Source: Rufibacter hautae (GTDB taxonomy: Bacteria > Bacteroidota > Bacteroidia > Cytophagales > Hymenobacteraceae). From it: DNA of 64,000 nucleotides. Below the pieces are notes generated by a model. It saw only the letters and a program-made list of their open reading frames with translations. It was not told the DNA's origin and searched no databases. Every line of letters starts with the position of its first letter. Positions within the stretch are counted from its first letter, which is position 1. The stretch spans positions 1,240,001 to 1,304,000 of the forward strand of contig NZ_VKKY01000002.1 in the NCBI RefSeq assembly GCF_008271695.1. The letters run 5' to 3'. This document shows positions 26,857 through 35,181 of the stretch, piece by piece. The translations under genes and the position numbers were made by a program.

Positions 26857-27540
26857 TTAGCCCATTATATCATCTCCTATGATTTTGCCGCCTTTCATCC
26901 TGATGATGCGCTGGGTCTTGGCGGCCAGTTCGGCATCGTGGGTGACCAAAACCAAGGTGGTGCCTGCCTCCCGGTTCAGGTCGAAGATCAGTTTGACTAC
27001 TTTTTCGCTGGTCTCGGCGTCCAGGTTACCGGTGGGTTCATCGGCGAACAGAATTTTGGGACGGTTGGAAAAGGCCCGTGCCAAGGACACGCGCTGCTGC
27101 TCTCCCCCTGATAATTGCGTGGGGTAATGGTGCGACCGGTCGGCGAGGCCAACTTTGTCCAGCAGTTCCAGGGCCTGTTGCCGGATGTGCTTCTCACCCC
27201 GCAGTTCCAGGGGCACCATCACGTTCTCCAGCGCCGTAAGCGTAGGCAGCAATTGGAAGTTTTGGAAGATGAAGCCCACGTACTGGTTTCTGACCTGCGC
27301 GCGCGCATCTTCGTTCAATGAATCTAGCCTGATGCCGTTCAACTCCACCATGCCGGAACTAGAGCGGTCCAGGCCGGCGCAAAGACCCAGCAGCGTGGTT
27401 TTCCCGCTTCCCGAGGGACCGATGATGGCATTGGTGGAGCCCTCCTCCAGAGAGAAGTTGATGTTGTCCAGCACGGTAAGCGTTTGGCCGGTACTTTGGT
27501 AGGTTTTGGTAAGATCCTGGATGTTCAGAATTGGTGTCAA
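26857..27540 (-). CDS. ABC transporter ATP-binding protein, YbbA type
   Basis: A 227-residue ATPase of the LolD/MacB/YbbA subfamily. Walker A is GPSGSGKTTLL (residues 42-52), the Q-loop is FIFQNFQLLP, the signature motif is LSGGEQQRV and Walker B is ILFADEPTGNLD, followed by VTHD. All catalytic elements are intact. It powers the FtsX-type permease encoded 217 bases downstream on the same strand. The esterase gene starts divergently 152 bases away. The exported substrate is unknown. Confidence 0.93.
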   Translation of the reverse strand: MTPILNIQDLTKTYQSTGQTLTVLDNINFSLEEGSTNAIIGPSGSGKTTLLGLCAGLDRSSSGMVELNGIRLDSLNEDARAQVRNQYVGFIFQNFQLLPTLTALENVMVPLELRGEKHIRQQALELLDKVGLADRSHHYPTQLSGGEQQRVSLARAFSNRPKILFADEPTGNLDAETSEKVVKLIFDLNREAGTTLVLVTHDAELAAKTQRIIRMKGGKIIGDDIMG

Positions 27541-27692
27541 GGCGCTTGGTTAGATAAGGAGGATTTGGTTCTGGTGCCGAATAAGCAAACGGTAAATTAC
27601 AGAACAGGATTTAAATTCCATTGTTTAAACCCCAAACGCCCTAAACAAGGTATAAGTACTTTCTTTGCAGGTGAAAAAGAAAACGACCCCGT

Positions 27693-28370
27693 ATGCATAA
27701 ACATTCATTCATTTACCTGTTGCTCTTTGTCTGGCTGGTTTCCGGCTGCTCCGGAAACGGCGGAAAGGACGAGGCCACTCCCGGAAAAGACAAAGAAGCA
27801 GCTAACAAGGCGCCCCAACCTATGAAAAACATTCTCTTTTTTGGCAACAGCCTCACCGCCGGCTATGGCCTCAATCCCTCAGAGTCATTCCCGGCGCTTA
27901 TTCAGAAAAAGATAGATTCCCTGGATCTTTCCTATAAGGCCATCAATGCGGGCCTGAGCGGAGAAACCTCCGCCGGAGGCAAAAACCGGATTGACTGGCT
28001 TCTGCGCCAACCGGTAGACATCTTTGTCCTGGAACTGGGCGCCAATGACGGACTCCGGGGCATTCCGCCAAGCGAGACGAAGAAAAACCTACAGGCCATT
28101 GTAGACAAGGTGAAAGCCAAATACCCCGATGCCAAACTGGTGATGGCGGGCATGGAGGTGCCCCCCAACATGGGCGGCAAATACGCGAGTGAGTTCCGGG
28201 TGATTTTCAGGCAGTTGGCCGAGGAGAACAACATGGCCCTAGTGCCTTTCCTGCTGGAGGGCGTTGGAGGGGTCCGCTCCCTTAACCAAGCCGATGGCGT
28301 GCACCCTACCGCCGCCGGTCAGAAAATATTGGCTAATAACGTGTGGGAAGTTCTGGAAGGCTTGCTGTAA
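27693..28370 (+). CDS. SGNH/GDSL arylesterase lipoprotein, TesA-like
   Basis: A 225-residue esterase or lysophospholipase of the SGNH family. It begins with a lipoprotein signal (MHKHSFIYLLLFVWLVSGCS, Cys19). Block I is FFGNSLTAGYGL, with GNSL in place of GDSL; block III is ELGANDGLRG, with the Asn; block V is DGVHPTAAG, with the catalytic Asp and His. The position divergent from an ABC ybbA-ybbP pair mirrors tesA in proteobacteria and supports the assignment. It is anchored to a membrane rather than free in the periplasm. Confidence 0.9.
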   Translation: MHKHSFIYLLLFVWLVSGCSGNGGKDEATPGKDKEAANKAPQPMKNILFFGNSLTAGYGLNPSESFPALIQKKIDSLDLSYKAINAGLSGETSAGGKNRIDWLLRQPVDIFVLELGANDGLRGIPPSETKKNLQAIVDKVKAKYPDAKLVMAGMEVPPNMGGKYASEFRVIFRQLAEENNMALVPFLLEGVGGVRSLNQADGVHPTAAGQKILANNVWEVLEGLL

Positions 28371-28392
28371 CCCAGCTCTCCTATATAGATAA

Positions 28393-28440
28393 GCTCTCGT
28401 TTCAGGCATGTTTTTCAGAAAACTTCCCTGAAACGAGAGC
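28393..28440 (+). terminator. terminator containing a dispersed palindrome
   Basis: Fourteen-bp perfect arms (28393-28406 with 28427-28440) enclose CATGTTTTTCAGAAAACTTC. The inner part has the dispersed-palindrome form, while the outer GCTCTCG/CGAGAGC adds a GC clamp. It lies 22 bases after the esterase stop. Confidence 0.65.
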
Positions 28441-28619
28441 CTGTCTTTTATATGCCTGTCGTCTTTTAACTTCGGCACAAGGTTCTTTCTGCTGGCTTTT
28501 ACTCGCGCACCCAAGTTCTACAAACTTTGACCTGCAGGACTGTCCACCACTTAAGTCTTCTTCTACCTGACTTGTTTATAAACATAAAAGCTCCAGAGCA
28601 TCATGCATACAGAGAGGAA

Positions 28620-28892
28620 ATGCTTTGCCTGAAGTTGAATCCGCCCAGGCCAAGTTTCGCGATGGACATGAATGTAGAGGAAAGGCAAGTGATGCAGGCG
28701 CATGTTGCGTATTAGCAGCCTTTGGTACAAGAGGGCACTGCCCTGATCTTGGGGCCAGTGCTGGACCTTGAAGGCGAATACGGTGCCGGAGTAGTGCGGG
28801 TAGACAAGGAAGAAGAGGTAATCACTCTCATCCAAAATGACCCGGCCAATGGGCTGAACACTTATGAATATCACCCTGCTGGCGGTAACTAA
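28620..28892 (+). pseudogene. YciI-family gene interrupted by one in-frame stop
   Basis: The frame from ATG 28620 reads LKLNPPRPSFAMDMNVEER, then MQAHVAY, a TAG stop at 28713-28715, and continues in the same frame with QPLVQEGTALILGPVLD, GAGVVRVDKEEEV and NDPANGLNTYEYHPAG to TAA at 28890-28892. The two halves together are one complete YciI-like protein of about 90 residues. Family members have a Trp right after the HVAY-like segment, so TGG to TAG explains the break. No frameshift is needed, so the lesion is recent, or the stop is read through, or the sequence has an error. The YciI role is unclear. Confidence 0.75.
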
Positions 28893-28954
28893 GTTTTAAC
28901 TGCTGCTAAGCTAAGAGGATTTTTTACCCACCCCCGCCCCTCCAAGTAGGGGAA

Positions 28955-29008
28955 TAAAAATGCCTGCCAGGTGAATTGCGTTCTTCACGCATAAATCATC
29001 TGACAGGC
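28955..29008 (-). terminator. probable terminator of the hydroxylase-like gene
   Basis: On the minus strand GCCTGTCAG (29008-29000) pairs with CTGGCAGGC (28970-28962, one G-T pair) around an inner TGCGT/ACGCA stem, followed by ATTTTTATT. Confidence 0.5.
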
Positions 29009-29118
29009 TTGGGTTTTCATGATAAGGAAACTATACAGCACTCAGCGAGTCCACCCTCCTGTTAGGAAACAACAAAAGAATACTGCACAGTTTGTCTAAA
29101 TCTTTTCAAATCATCACC

Positions 29119-29874
29119 TTACCCCACCAGCAATTGCCATTGGGCCGGGATCTCTACTACTGGCAAGCCTTCTTTCTCCAATTGCTCCGCTAATTGGGTC
29201 AGGTCTGAGAGACTTTCCAGCACGAAGTAAGCCTCTGGAGCCTCACCTGCTTTGTAAGGCTGACCCAGAATTTCCTCCAGCGCAATGGGGTGCCAGGCAT
29301 TCTCACGCTTCAGGGCTAGCTCAGCTTCTGGAGCATTGGAAATCAAGTTCGCCCCAAACAAGGTGATGTTTCCCTGGGCATCGCGCATGAGGCCGTTGCC
29401 CAGCACGTGCTGCACCAAGCGCCACAACAGATCAGTAGCAGCCGGGTCTTTGTGCTGGAGCGACAGTTTTCCCAACTGTTCCATGAAATCGGCTACTTCA
29501 GGCTGGAGCAACCACGGCAGTTGGCTGAACACATCCTGGAACAGGTCTTTGTCGCCCTGCAAACGCAGGTCGCTGTCTGGGTGCAGGCGTAGAGACGTCA
29601 CCGCCGGAAACTTCCGTTTCGCCCACTTGGCCAATACCTGGCGAGGACGCAGCGGCTCTTCTACTGCTACCAATTCCCAGTCCGTGAGGCTCTTCAAATG
29701 GAAGTTCACCTTCTGGAAATCGGGAATAAAATAAGCCTTCAGATCAAGGGCGTTGATTCCTTGCCAGAAAGGCAGGGAAACCACGGCAGAAAGTGCTTCT
29801 GCCCGCTTCGTGTACAAGATGTTCCAGGTCTGTTGTTGCCTGATGCTGTACTGATGATACTGTTGCTGATACAT
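29119..29874 (-). CDS. aromatic amino acid hydroxylase-like protein lacking the iron ligands
   Basis: The 251-residue protein aligns with the catalytic domain of phenylalanine 4-hydroxylase: QQTWNILYTKRAE at the start, WAKRKFPAVTSLR (cf. AxRxFPxTxxIR), DLFQDVFSQLPWLL (cf. DxxHDVFGHxPLL), ITLFGANLISNAPEAELAL (cf. YGAGLLSS) and AYFVLESLSDL (cf. YYVAESF). The two His of the iron site are Gln113 and Gln118 here, and the Glu ligand about 40 residues later falls on Gln155. The facial triad is therefore lost and the usual iron and pterin chemistry is unlikely. The fold may still bind an aromatic amino acid. It lies downstream of the trp operon on the same strand, 24 bases behind a terminator-like hairpin. 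Confidence 0.75.
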   Translation of the reverse strand: MYQQQYHQYSIRQQQTWNILYTKRAEALSAVVSLPFWQGINALDLKAYFIPDFQKVNFHLKSLTDWELVAVEEPLRPRQVLAKWAKRKFPAVTSLRLHPDSDLRLQGDKDLFQDVFSQLPWLLQPEVADFMEQLGKLSLQHKDPAATDLLWRLVQHVLGNGLMRDAQGNITLFGANLISNAPEAELALKRENAWHPIALEEILGQPYKAGEAPEAYFVLESLSDLTQLAEQLEKEGLPVVEIPAQWQLLVG

Positions 29875-29897
29875 GGCTTTGGTATGAATAAATAAAA

Positions 29898-29992
29898 AAA
29901 GCCTGGTTCCGTTACCGGAGCCAGGCTTTATATTGGGTTTTTAACTTCTAAACTGGTTAGTTAACTATTGCCCATACTGTCCTGGCTCCGGT
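29898..29992 (-). promoter_or_regulatory. candidate attenuator before the hydroxylase-like gene
   Basis: On the minus strand a terminator (29929-29916 with 29911-29898, then seven T's) lies 24 bases before the start codon. Its 5' arm plus loop (29925-29914) is perfectly complementary over 12 nt to an upstream segment at 29992-29981, which could form an antiterminator. An ORF of 30 codons (30049-29957) spans the upstream segment but is not clearly enriched in one amino acid. The hairpin could instead end the trp-aroF transcript, though that would be about 485 bases past the aroF stop. Confidence 0.5.
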
Positions 29993-30195
29993 TTGCATCG
30001 CAAACGGTTTGCAGTTGACAATAATGAGTGACTGGGCAAATGTTTTCATAACTGAAACTAATATAAAGGGCCTGACTCAGAAAACCAAGAACTTCATATA
30101 TTTTAACGCTTAAATCAAATCTGCCTTGGGCGATAATTCCTTCCTGGTTCACGAGCAATTATACGGCCCTCTTTCTAAAAAGATTCCTCTGTAGC

Positions 30196-30339
30196 CGTTT
30201 CAAGCCGCTTTTTAGTAAAACACCGTAGAAACAACAACCCTTATCAGGAGCATCAAAAAGAATTTCAGCTGGCCTGCTTTTTACAACCTTTTGCTTCTAA
30301 GGGTTTTAAGCTTGGTTTCTCAAAAACGGCCTCAAAACA
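30196..30339. repeat. two dispersed palindrome copies in a geneless gap
   Basis: Copy one (about 30196-30232, weak): GTTTCAAGCCGCTTTTT, AGT, then AAAACACCGTAGAAAC. Copy two (30303-30339): GTTTTAAGCTTGGTTTC, TC, then AAAAACGGCCTCAAAAC. The gap 29930-30413 holds these and the candidate attenuator; I find no gene in it. Confidence 0.45.
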
Positions 30340-30413
30340 CCATCTCCTGAAAAATTTTCTCCCCACCCAAGAAGTTTCACAAAGGCAGGAACAGGGTAGC
30401 AACTGACGTCTTC

Positions 30414-31427
30414 TTACGCCAGCTCTTTCCGTAGCTCGAAGGTTTTCTGCATCTTCCTGATCAGGCGCTCCGACTCCGAGAAGCTCAGGGTCTGGGCTCC
30501 GTCTGAGGCGGCTTCCTCGGGTTTCTCGTGCGTCTCGTAGATGATACCATCGGCACCAGCCATGATCGCGGCCAAAGCCATAGGCTCCACGTACTCCCGG
30601 ATGCCGATGCCGTGAGACGGATCCACAATCACCGGTAAGTGCGTTTTCTCTTTCAGGATGGGAATGGCGTTCAGGTCAAGGGTATTGCGGCTGGCTGTTT
30701 CGTAGGTTCTGATGCCGCGCTCGCAGAGCATCAGTTTCTCGTTCCCGCCGGAGAAGATGTATTCCGCGGAGTACAGCAATTCGTCAATGGTGCCGGAGAT
30801 ACCGCGCTTGAGCAAAACCGGTTTGTCTACTTTACCCAGTTCATCTAGCAGGTTGAAGTTCTGGGTGTTGCGGGCGCCTACCTGGAACACATCGGTGTAG
30901 GGCTCCATGGGCGCAATCTGCGATACCTGCATCACCTCGGTCACAATCTTGATGCCGTGGGCGCGGCACATGTCATAGAACAGCTTCAGGCCTTCCAGAC
31001 CCAAGCCGCGGAAAGAGTACGGCGAGGAACGGGGCTTGAACACGCCGCCGCGCATGAACCGCACATTGTTGGCTACCAGGTGCTGAATGGTTTTCTCAAT
31101 CTGGTCTTCGTTCTCAATAGAGCAAGGACCGGCCATAATGGTCAGGTCTCCCTCCTGCACGGTTAGGCCGTCACCAAAATCAATGACGGTGGGGTTTACC
31201 TTCCATTTTCTGGAAACCAGCCGGTAATCATCAGAGACAATGTGAATGTCCTTGATGCCGGGCAGATGCCCGATGGCGCGCACGTCAAAATCGGCTTTGC
31301 CGGTGCCCACCAGGTAATGGCCTGCCTGGGTCACCACCTCCGTGGTTTTGTATTTCAACTCCTTGGCCTTGTTTTCAATGGCCGCTTTGTCCTCAGGACG
31401 TATATCTTGTTGTAGCTGAATAAGCAT
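30414..31427 (-). CDS. aroF: 3-deoxy-7-phosphoheptulonate (DAHP) synthase, type I-beta
   Basis: A 337-residue enzyme condensing phosphoenolpyruvate and erythrose 4-phosphate, the first step of the shikimate pathway. Residues 1-75 form a ferredoxin-like (FL) regulatory domain; the barrel begins at LTIMAGPCSIENEDQI. RGGVFKPRSSPYSFRG and VIVDPSHGIG hold substrate and metal ligands. Start at ATG 31427 (MLIQLQQDIRPEDK); the upstream frame is only low-complexity spacer. It is the last gene of the trp operon, so precursor supply is tied to Trp control. A second DAHP synthase fused to chorismate mutase lies in the pheA operon. Confidence 0.93.
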   Translation of the reverse strand: MLIQLQQDIRPEDKAAIENKAKELKYKTTEVVTQAGHYLVGTGKADFDVRAIGHLPGIKDIHIVSDDYRLVSRKWKVNPTVIDFGDGLTVQEGDLTIMAGPCSIENEDQIEKTIQHLVANNVRFMRGGVFKPRSSPYSFRGLGLEGLKLFYDMCRAHGIKIVTEVMQVSQIAPMEPYTDVFQVGARNTQNFNLLDELGKVDKPVLLKRGISGTIDELLYSAEYIFSGGNEKLMLCERGIRTYETASRNTLDLNAIPILKEKTHLPVIVDPSHGIGIREYVEPMALAAIMAGADGIIYETHEKPEEAASDGAQTLSFSESERLIRKMQKTFELRKELA

Positions 31428-31452
31428 GATTTTCTGGATTTGGAGATGGGGT

Positions 31453-31540
31453 AATTTGGAAATTTGAAGATGTACAAATTTAGAAATGAGGAGATTCATT
31501 CTCCATTTTTCAAATCTCCTCATCTTCAAATCTCCAAATT
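31453..31540 (-). repeat. nested inverted repeat between trpA and aroF
   Basis: Outer arms of 20 nt with one mismatch (31453-31472 with 31521-31540) enclose a nine-bp inner stem (31488-31496 with 31513-31521). The words AATTTGGAGATTTGAAGATG repeat in variation. The outer arm overlaps the trpA stop codon. No T-run follows, so it is not a normal terminator. Confidence 0.6.
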
Positions 31541-32315
31541 AGCGAAGTGTTTGTAGGAACGATCTTACGTTTTCGCGGACTTCCTGAGGTTTCTGCAGGG
31601 CTTTGATGAAGGCACTGCCAATAATGGCACCGTGTGCTGACAAACAGGCCATTTCAAACGAAGGCTTGTCGCTGATCCCGAAACCGATGAGCAAAGGATT
31701 CTTCAGGCCTAGGCCTTTCACTTTGGAGAAATATGCCTTCTGGGAATCTGAGGTTTGCACCTGGCTTCCGGTGGTGCTGGCGCTGGACACCATGTAGATA
31801 AAGGAGTTGGTGAGCTTGTCTATCTGCCGGATGCGGTCTTCGGAGGTCTGCGGCGTGATCAGGAAGATAAGGCTGAGACCGTGTTTCTCCAGGACGGGCT
31901 TGTATTCTTCCTCGTACTCAGCAAAAGGCAGGTCGGGCAAAATCAAGCCGTCTACCCCTACCCTGGCGGCATCTTCGCAGAAACGCTCAAAGCCGTACTG
32001 CATCACTGGGTTCAGGTAGCCCATGAGAATGATAGGCACCGTTACCCGCTCCCGCACTCCTTCTAGTTGCTGAAGCAGAGTCTTAATGGACATGCCGTTT
32101 TCCAGGGCCACCATGTTACTGGCCTGGATGGTGGGGCCATCGGCGAGGGGATCAGAGAAAGGCATGCCAATCTCCACCAGGTCTGCGCCGGCGGCTTCCA
32201 GTTCCTCCAGAATGGTGACGGTGTCTTCCAGTTTCGGGTAACCGGCGGTAAAGTAAATGTTGAGTAGATTTCCGCTTTTCTCCTGAAACAGGCGCGATAG
32301 TCTATTTTGGGCCAT
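31539..32315 (-). CDS. trpA: tryptophan synthase alpha subunit
   Basis: A 258-residue TIM barrel that splits indole-3-glycerol phosphate into indole and glyceraldehyde 3-phosphate. [19 protein letters not shown] contains the catalytic Glu, and [13 protein letters not shown] contains the catalytic Asp. [10 protein letters not shown] binds the phosphate. I chose ATG 32315 ([10 protein letters not shown]), overlapping the trpB stop by 14 bases; a TTG at 32327 is possible. Partner of TrpB in the alpha-beta complex. Confidence 0.95.
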   Translation of the reverse strand: MAQNRLSRLFQEKSGNLLNIYFTAGYPKLEDTVTILEELEAAGADLVEIGMPFSDPLADGPTIQASNMVALENGMSIKTLLQQLEGVRERVTVPIILMGYLNPVMQYGFERFCEDAARVGVDGLILPDLPFAEYEEEYKPVLEKHGLSLIFLITPQTSEDRIRQIDKLTNSFIYMVSSASTTGSQVQTSDSQKAYFSKVKGLGLKNPLLIGFGISDKPSFEMACLSAHGAIIGSAFIKALQKPQEVRENVRSFLQTLR

Positions 32316-33498
32316 CTTGTTGTTCAAAATAAGTAAGAATGGTGTTAAGGTCTTTGTCGCCGCGGCCGGAAAGGTTCAGCACCACCACCTCCTCAGGACC
32401 GGCTTTAATCTCTTTCAGGGCTGCCAGGGCGTGCGAAGTCTCAATGGCTGGGATAATGCCTTCCAGACGGCTCAACTCACGAAGGGCTTCCATGGCATCG
32501 GCATCGGTGATGGCGATGAAGCGGGCCCGGCCGGTCTGGGCCAAGTGCGCATGCAGCGGGCCAACGCCCGGGTAATCAAGCCCCGCCGAGATAGAGTAAG
32601 GCTCGGTGATCTGGCCATCCTCGGTTTGCATGAGCAGGGTTTTGCTGCCATGGATGATCCCGGTTTTGCCTAGCACCGAGGTTGCCGCCGAGTGGCCGGA
32701 ATCCACGCCCAGGCCTGCAGCCTCTACGGCAATCAGGTTTACGCTAGGCTCATCCAGGAAATGGTAGAAAGCGCCGGCCGCGTTAGAGCCGCCGCCCACA
32801 CAGGCCACCACGTAGTCTGGCAACTCCCGTCCCTCTTTCTCCAGGAGCTGTTTTCTAATCTCTTCTGAAATAACGGACTGAAAACGGGCCACCATATCAG
32901 GGTACGGGTGCGGCCCCACCACCGAGCCGATGATGTAGTGCGTGTCCTCGGGGTGGTTGATCCAGTCGCGGATGGCTTCATTGGTTGCGTCTTTCAGGGT
33001 TTGGGAACCGGAGGTGGCCGGCACCACGGTGGCGCCCAGCAGACGCATTTTTTCCACGTTGGGACGCTGCCGCTCTATGTCAACGGTACCCATGTACACA
33101 ATACACTCCAGGCCTGCCAATGCGCAAACAGTAGCCGTCGCCACGCCGTGCTGCCCCGCTCCTGTCTCTGCGATGATGCGCTTTTTGCCCAGCCGTTTGG
33201 CCAACAAAATCTGTCCCACGGTGTTGTTGATTTTGTGGGCACCGGTATGGTTCAGATCTTCCCGCTTGAGGTAGATTTTGGTGTTATACAGCGCTGATAG
33301 GCGTTTGGCATGGTACAGCGGCGTGGGCCTTCCCACGTAGTCATGGAGCAGTTCCTGCAACTCCTGCTGAAACTCTGGTTCTGCCATGATGGACAGATAT
33401 TTCTCCCGCAGTTCCTCAACGTTAGGGTACAACATTTCCGGGATGAAAGCCCCTCCAAATTGGCCATAATAGCCGCGTTCGTTTACTCCGTATTCCAT
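32302..33498 (-). CDS. trpB: tryptophan synthase beta subunit
   Basis: A 398-residue PLP enzyme joining indole and serine to make tryptophan. [11 protein letters not shown] holds the Schiff-base Lys, [15 protein letters not shown] is the GAGQHG substrate loop and [10 protein letters not shown] binds the PLP phosphate. [21 protein letters not shown] is the typical TrpB1 N-terminus. Follows trpF after 69 bases and overlaps trpA. Confidence 0.97.
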   Translation of the reverse strand: MEYGVNERGYYGQFGGAFIPEMLYPNVEELREKYLSIMAEPEFQQELQELLHDYVGRPTPLYHAKRLSALYNTKIYLKREDLNHTGAHKINNTVGQILLAKRLGKKRIIAETGAGQHGVATATVCALAGLECIVYMGTVDIERQRPNVEKMRLLGATVVPATSGSQTLKDATNEAIRDWINHPEDTHYIIGSVVGPHPYPDMVARFQSVISEEIRKQLLEKEGRELPDYVVACVGGGSNAAGAFYHFLDEPSVNLIAVEAAGLGVDSGHSAATSVLGKTGIIHGSKTLLMQTEDGQITEPYSISAGLDYPGVGPLHAHLAQTGRARFIAITDADAMEALRELSRLEGIIPAIETSHALAALKEIKAGPEEVVVLNLSGRGDKDLNTILTYFEQQDGPK

Positions 33499-33567
33499 TC
33501 CTGTAGGGTATAATTCAGGAAGCTCAACACATGATCTTCGCTCCCTTAACTTCTTGTTAATTAATAA

Positions 33568-34203
33568 TTATGCTTTCACTTCTTGAATAAACTGTTTCAA
33601 CCGGTTGATATCCTTCAAGCCCGGCTGAATCTCGAATTTGCTGTTCAGGTCCAGACCGTGCAGGTTGGACAATTGCAGAGCTTTAATCTCCTCAATGTGC
33701 TCCAGGTCAATGCCGCCGCTCAGGAAAAAAGGAACATCCAAATGGTAGTTCTGCAGCAGATCCCAGTTGAACCGCACCCCGTTGCCACCGGGGCTGGCGC
33801 CGCTGGCGTCGAAGAGGAAATAGTCGCAGGTACCGGCGTAGGGCTCCAGTTGCCCGAAGTCAAAGTCCGCGCCCACCCTGAAGGCCTTCATCACGATCAA
33901 TCCGGCAGACTTGAGTTCAGCGCACACCTGCGGTGATTCATGCCCGTGCAGTTGCACCATCTCCAAACCCAGCTCAGTTACTTTCTGCAGAATGGCACTA
34001 GGGTCCTCATCTACAAACACGCCCACCTTTTTGGTCTCTTTCGGGAAAACCGACGAGAAAACGGCCCACTGGGTATTGAAGTAACGCGGCGACTTCTCAT
34101 AGAAGATAAACCCCACGTAATCTGGCTGGAGCACCATGAGTTCCTGGATGTTCTCACTGTACTTCATGCCGCAGACTTTTATCTTCAGGTGGTGCTCTGC
34201 CAT
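33568..34203 (-). CDS. trpF: phosphoribosylanthranilate isomerase
   Basis: A 211-residue TIM barrel catalysing the Amadori rearrangement in tryptophan synthesis. IKVCGMKYSENI carries the catalytic Cys, and YFLFDASG contains the catalytic Asp strand. FFLSGGIDLEHI binds phosphate. It is separate from TrpC, not fused. A dispersed palindrome lies in the 142-base gap to trpC. Confidence 0.94.
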   Translation of the reverse strand: MAEHHLKIKVCGMKYSENIQELMVLQPDYVGFIFYEKSPRYFNTQWAVFSSVFPKETKKVGVFVDEDPSAILQKVTELGLEMVQLHGHESPQVCAELKSAGLIVMKAFRVGADFDFGQLEPYAGTCDYFLFDASGASPGGNGVRFNWDLLQNYHLDVPFFLSGGIDLEHIEEIKALQLSNLHGLDLNSKFEIQPGLKDINRLKQFIQEVKA

Positions 34204-34271
34204 GTTGGTTCGTTTTGTTTGTCTTTGGGGCTGTGCTTCTGGAAAGGTTCTTAAATCTTTCCACCTCTAAA

Positions 34272-34311
34272 CCGTTTCAGGTTTGTTTTCCAAAAATCAA
34301 GGCTAAAACGG
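34272..34311. repeat. dispersed palindrome copy inside the trp operon
   Basis: CCGTTTCAGGTTTGTTTTC, CA, then AAAATCAAGGCTAAAACGG between trpC and trpF. Its location within the operon argues against strong terminator activity. Confidence 0.55.
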
Positions 34312-34345
34312 TTATCAAACCAAGCCCAGATTTTTCATAACTAAT

Positions 34346-35173
34346 TTACCCGTTGAAGCTTAGCTGGCTTACTACGTGCAGTTTCTTTAACTCCTCCACA
34401 AAGGCGGCGCAGGCTTTCTCAGGGCGGCTCTGGCGCATGAAAGTCTCTCCCATCAGAAAGCCCTCGTAGCCGTATTGCCGAAGCTCCATCACACTGCTGG
34501 CCTCACTCAAGCCACTCTCTGATACTTTCACAAACTCGTTGGGAATGTGCTGGGCCAGGTCAAAGGAAGTCTGCAGGCTCACGGAGAAATCATGCAGGTT
34601 GCGGTTGTTCACGCCCACCAGGTCCACGTGCGGAGTGATGGTGCGCTCCAGTTCCTCGCGGTTATGTACCTCCAGCAACACCTCCAACCCAAGTGAATGG
34701 GCGAACTGCGCCAGTTGGCTTACCTCCTCTTTGGTCAGCACCGCCGCGATGAGCAAAATAGCATCGGCCCCGATGGATTTGGCCTCTAAAATCTGGTACT
34801 CCTCCACCACGAAATCTTTGCGCAGAATGGGGCAAAAATTGAATTTGCGGGCGGTGGTGAGGTCCTCGTTTTTGCCCCCGAAGAAGTTGGTATCGGTGAG
34901 GATGGACAAGGCCGAGGCGCCCGCCTGCATGTACCCGATGGAGGTGCGCTCCACCGGCGCGTAGGCGTTGATAATTCCTTTGGAGGGCGATTTGCGCTTG
35001 AACTCGGCAATGATCCCACTCAGGTCCGGGCGCTGCACGTACTTGCGCAGCGACACCGGCTGTGAGCCGAAATAAATGCTGCGTTCCAGCAGCGCCGTAG
35101 GCACCAGGCTTTTCCGGTCGGCTACTTCCTGCCGCTTATGGGCGATGATGTTGTCAAGGATGGTCAAAGACAT
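34346..35173 (-). CDS. trpC: indole-3-glycerol-phosphate synthase
   Basis: A 275-residue TIM barrel closing the indole ring. IIAEFKRKSPSKG contains the catalytic Lys and the SPS loop. ILRKDFVVEEYQILEA and VGVNNRNLHDFSV are the other family blocks, with the catalytic Glu/Asn residues. Starts eight bases after the trpD stop, so translation is likely coupled. Confidence 0.95.
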   Translation of the reverse strand: MSLTILDNIIAHKRQEVADRKSLVPTALLERSIYFGSQPVSLRKYVQRPDLSGIIAEFKRKSPSKGIINAYAPVERTSIGYMQAGASALSILTDTNFFGGKNEDLTTARKFNFCPILRKDFVVEEYQILEAKSIGADAILLIAAVLTKEEVSQLAQFAHSLGLEVLLEVHNREELERTITPHVDLVGVNNRNLHDFSVSLQTSFDLAQHIPNEFVKVSESGLSEASSVMELRQYGYEGFLMGETFMRQSRPEKACAAFVEELKKLHVVSQLSFNG

Positions 35174-35181
35174 ATAAGGTG

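Noticed and set aside
28563-28874. Minus-strand open frame of 103 codons
   Set aside because: It is antisense to the YciI-family pseudogene, whose plus-strand frame has clear family blocks on both sides of the stop.
29957-30049. 30-codon ORF as a Phe or Trp leader peptide
   Set aside because: It has only two Phe and one Trp, and the Trp codon lies after the antiterminator strand, so classical ribosome attenuation is not supported; kept only as context.
31428-31529. N-terminal extension of the DAHP synthase frame
   Set aside because: The extra residues translate the repeated AATTTG words of the trpA-aroF spacer; the family N-terminus begins at the ATG at 31427.
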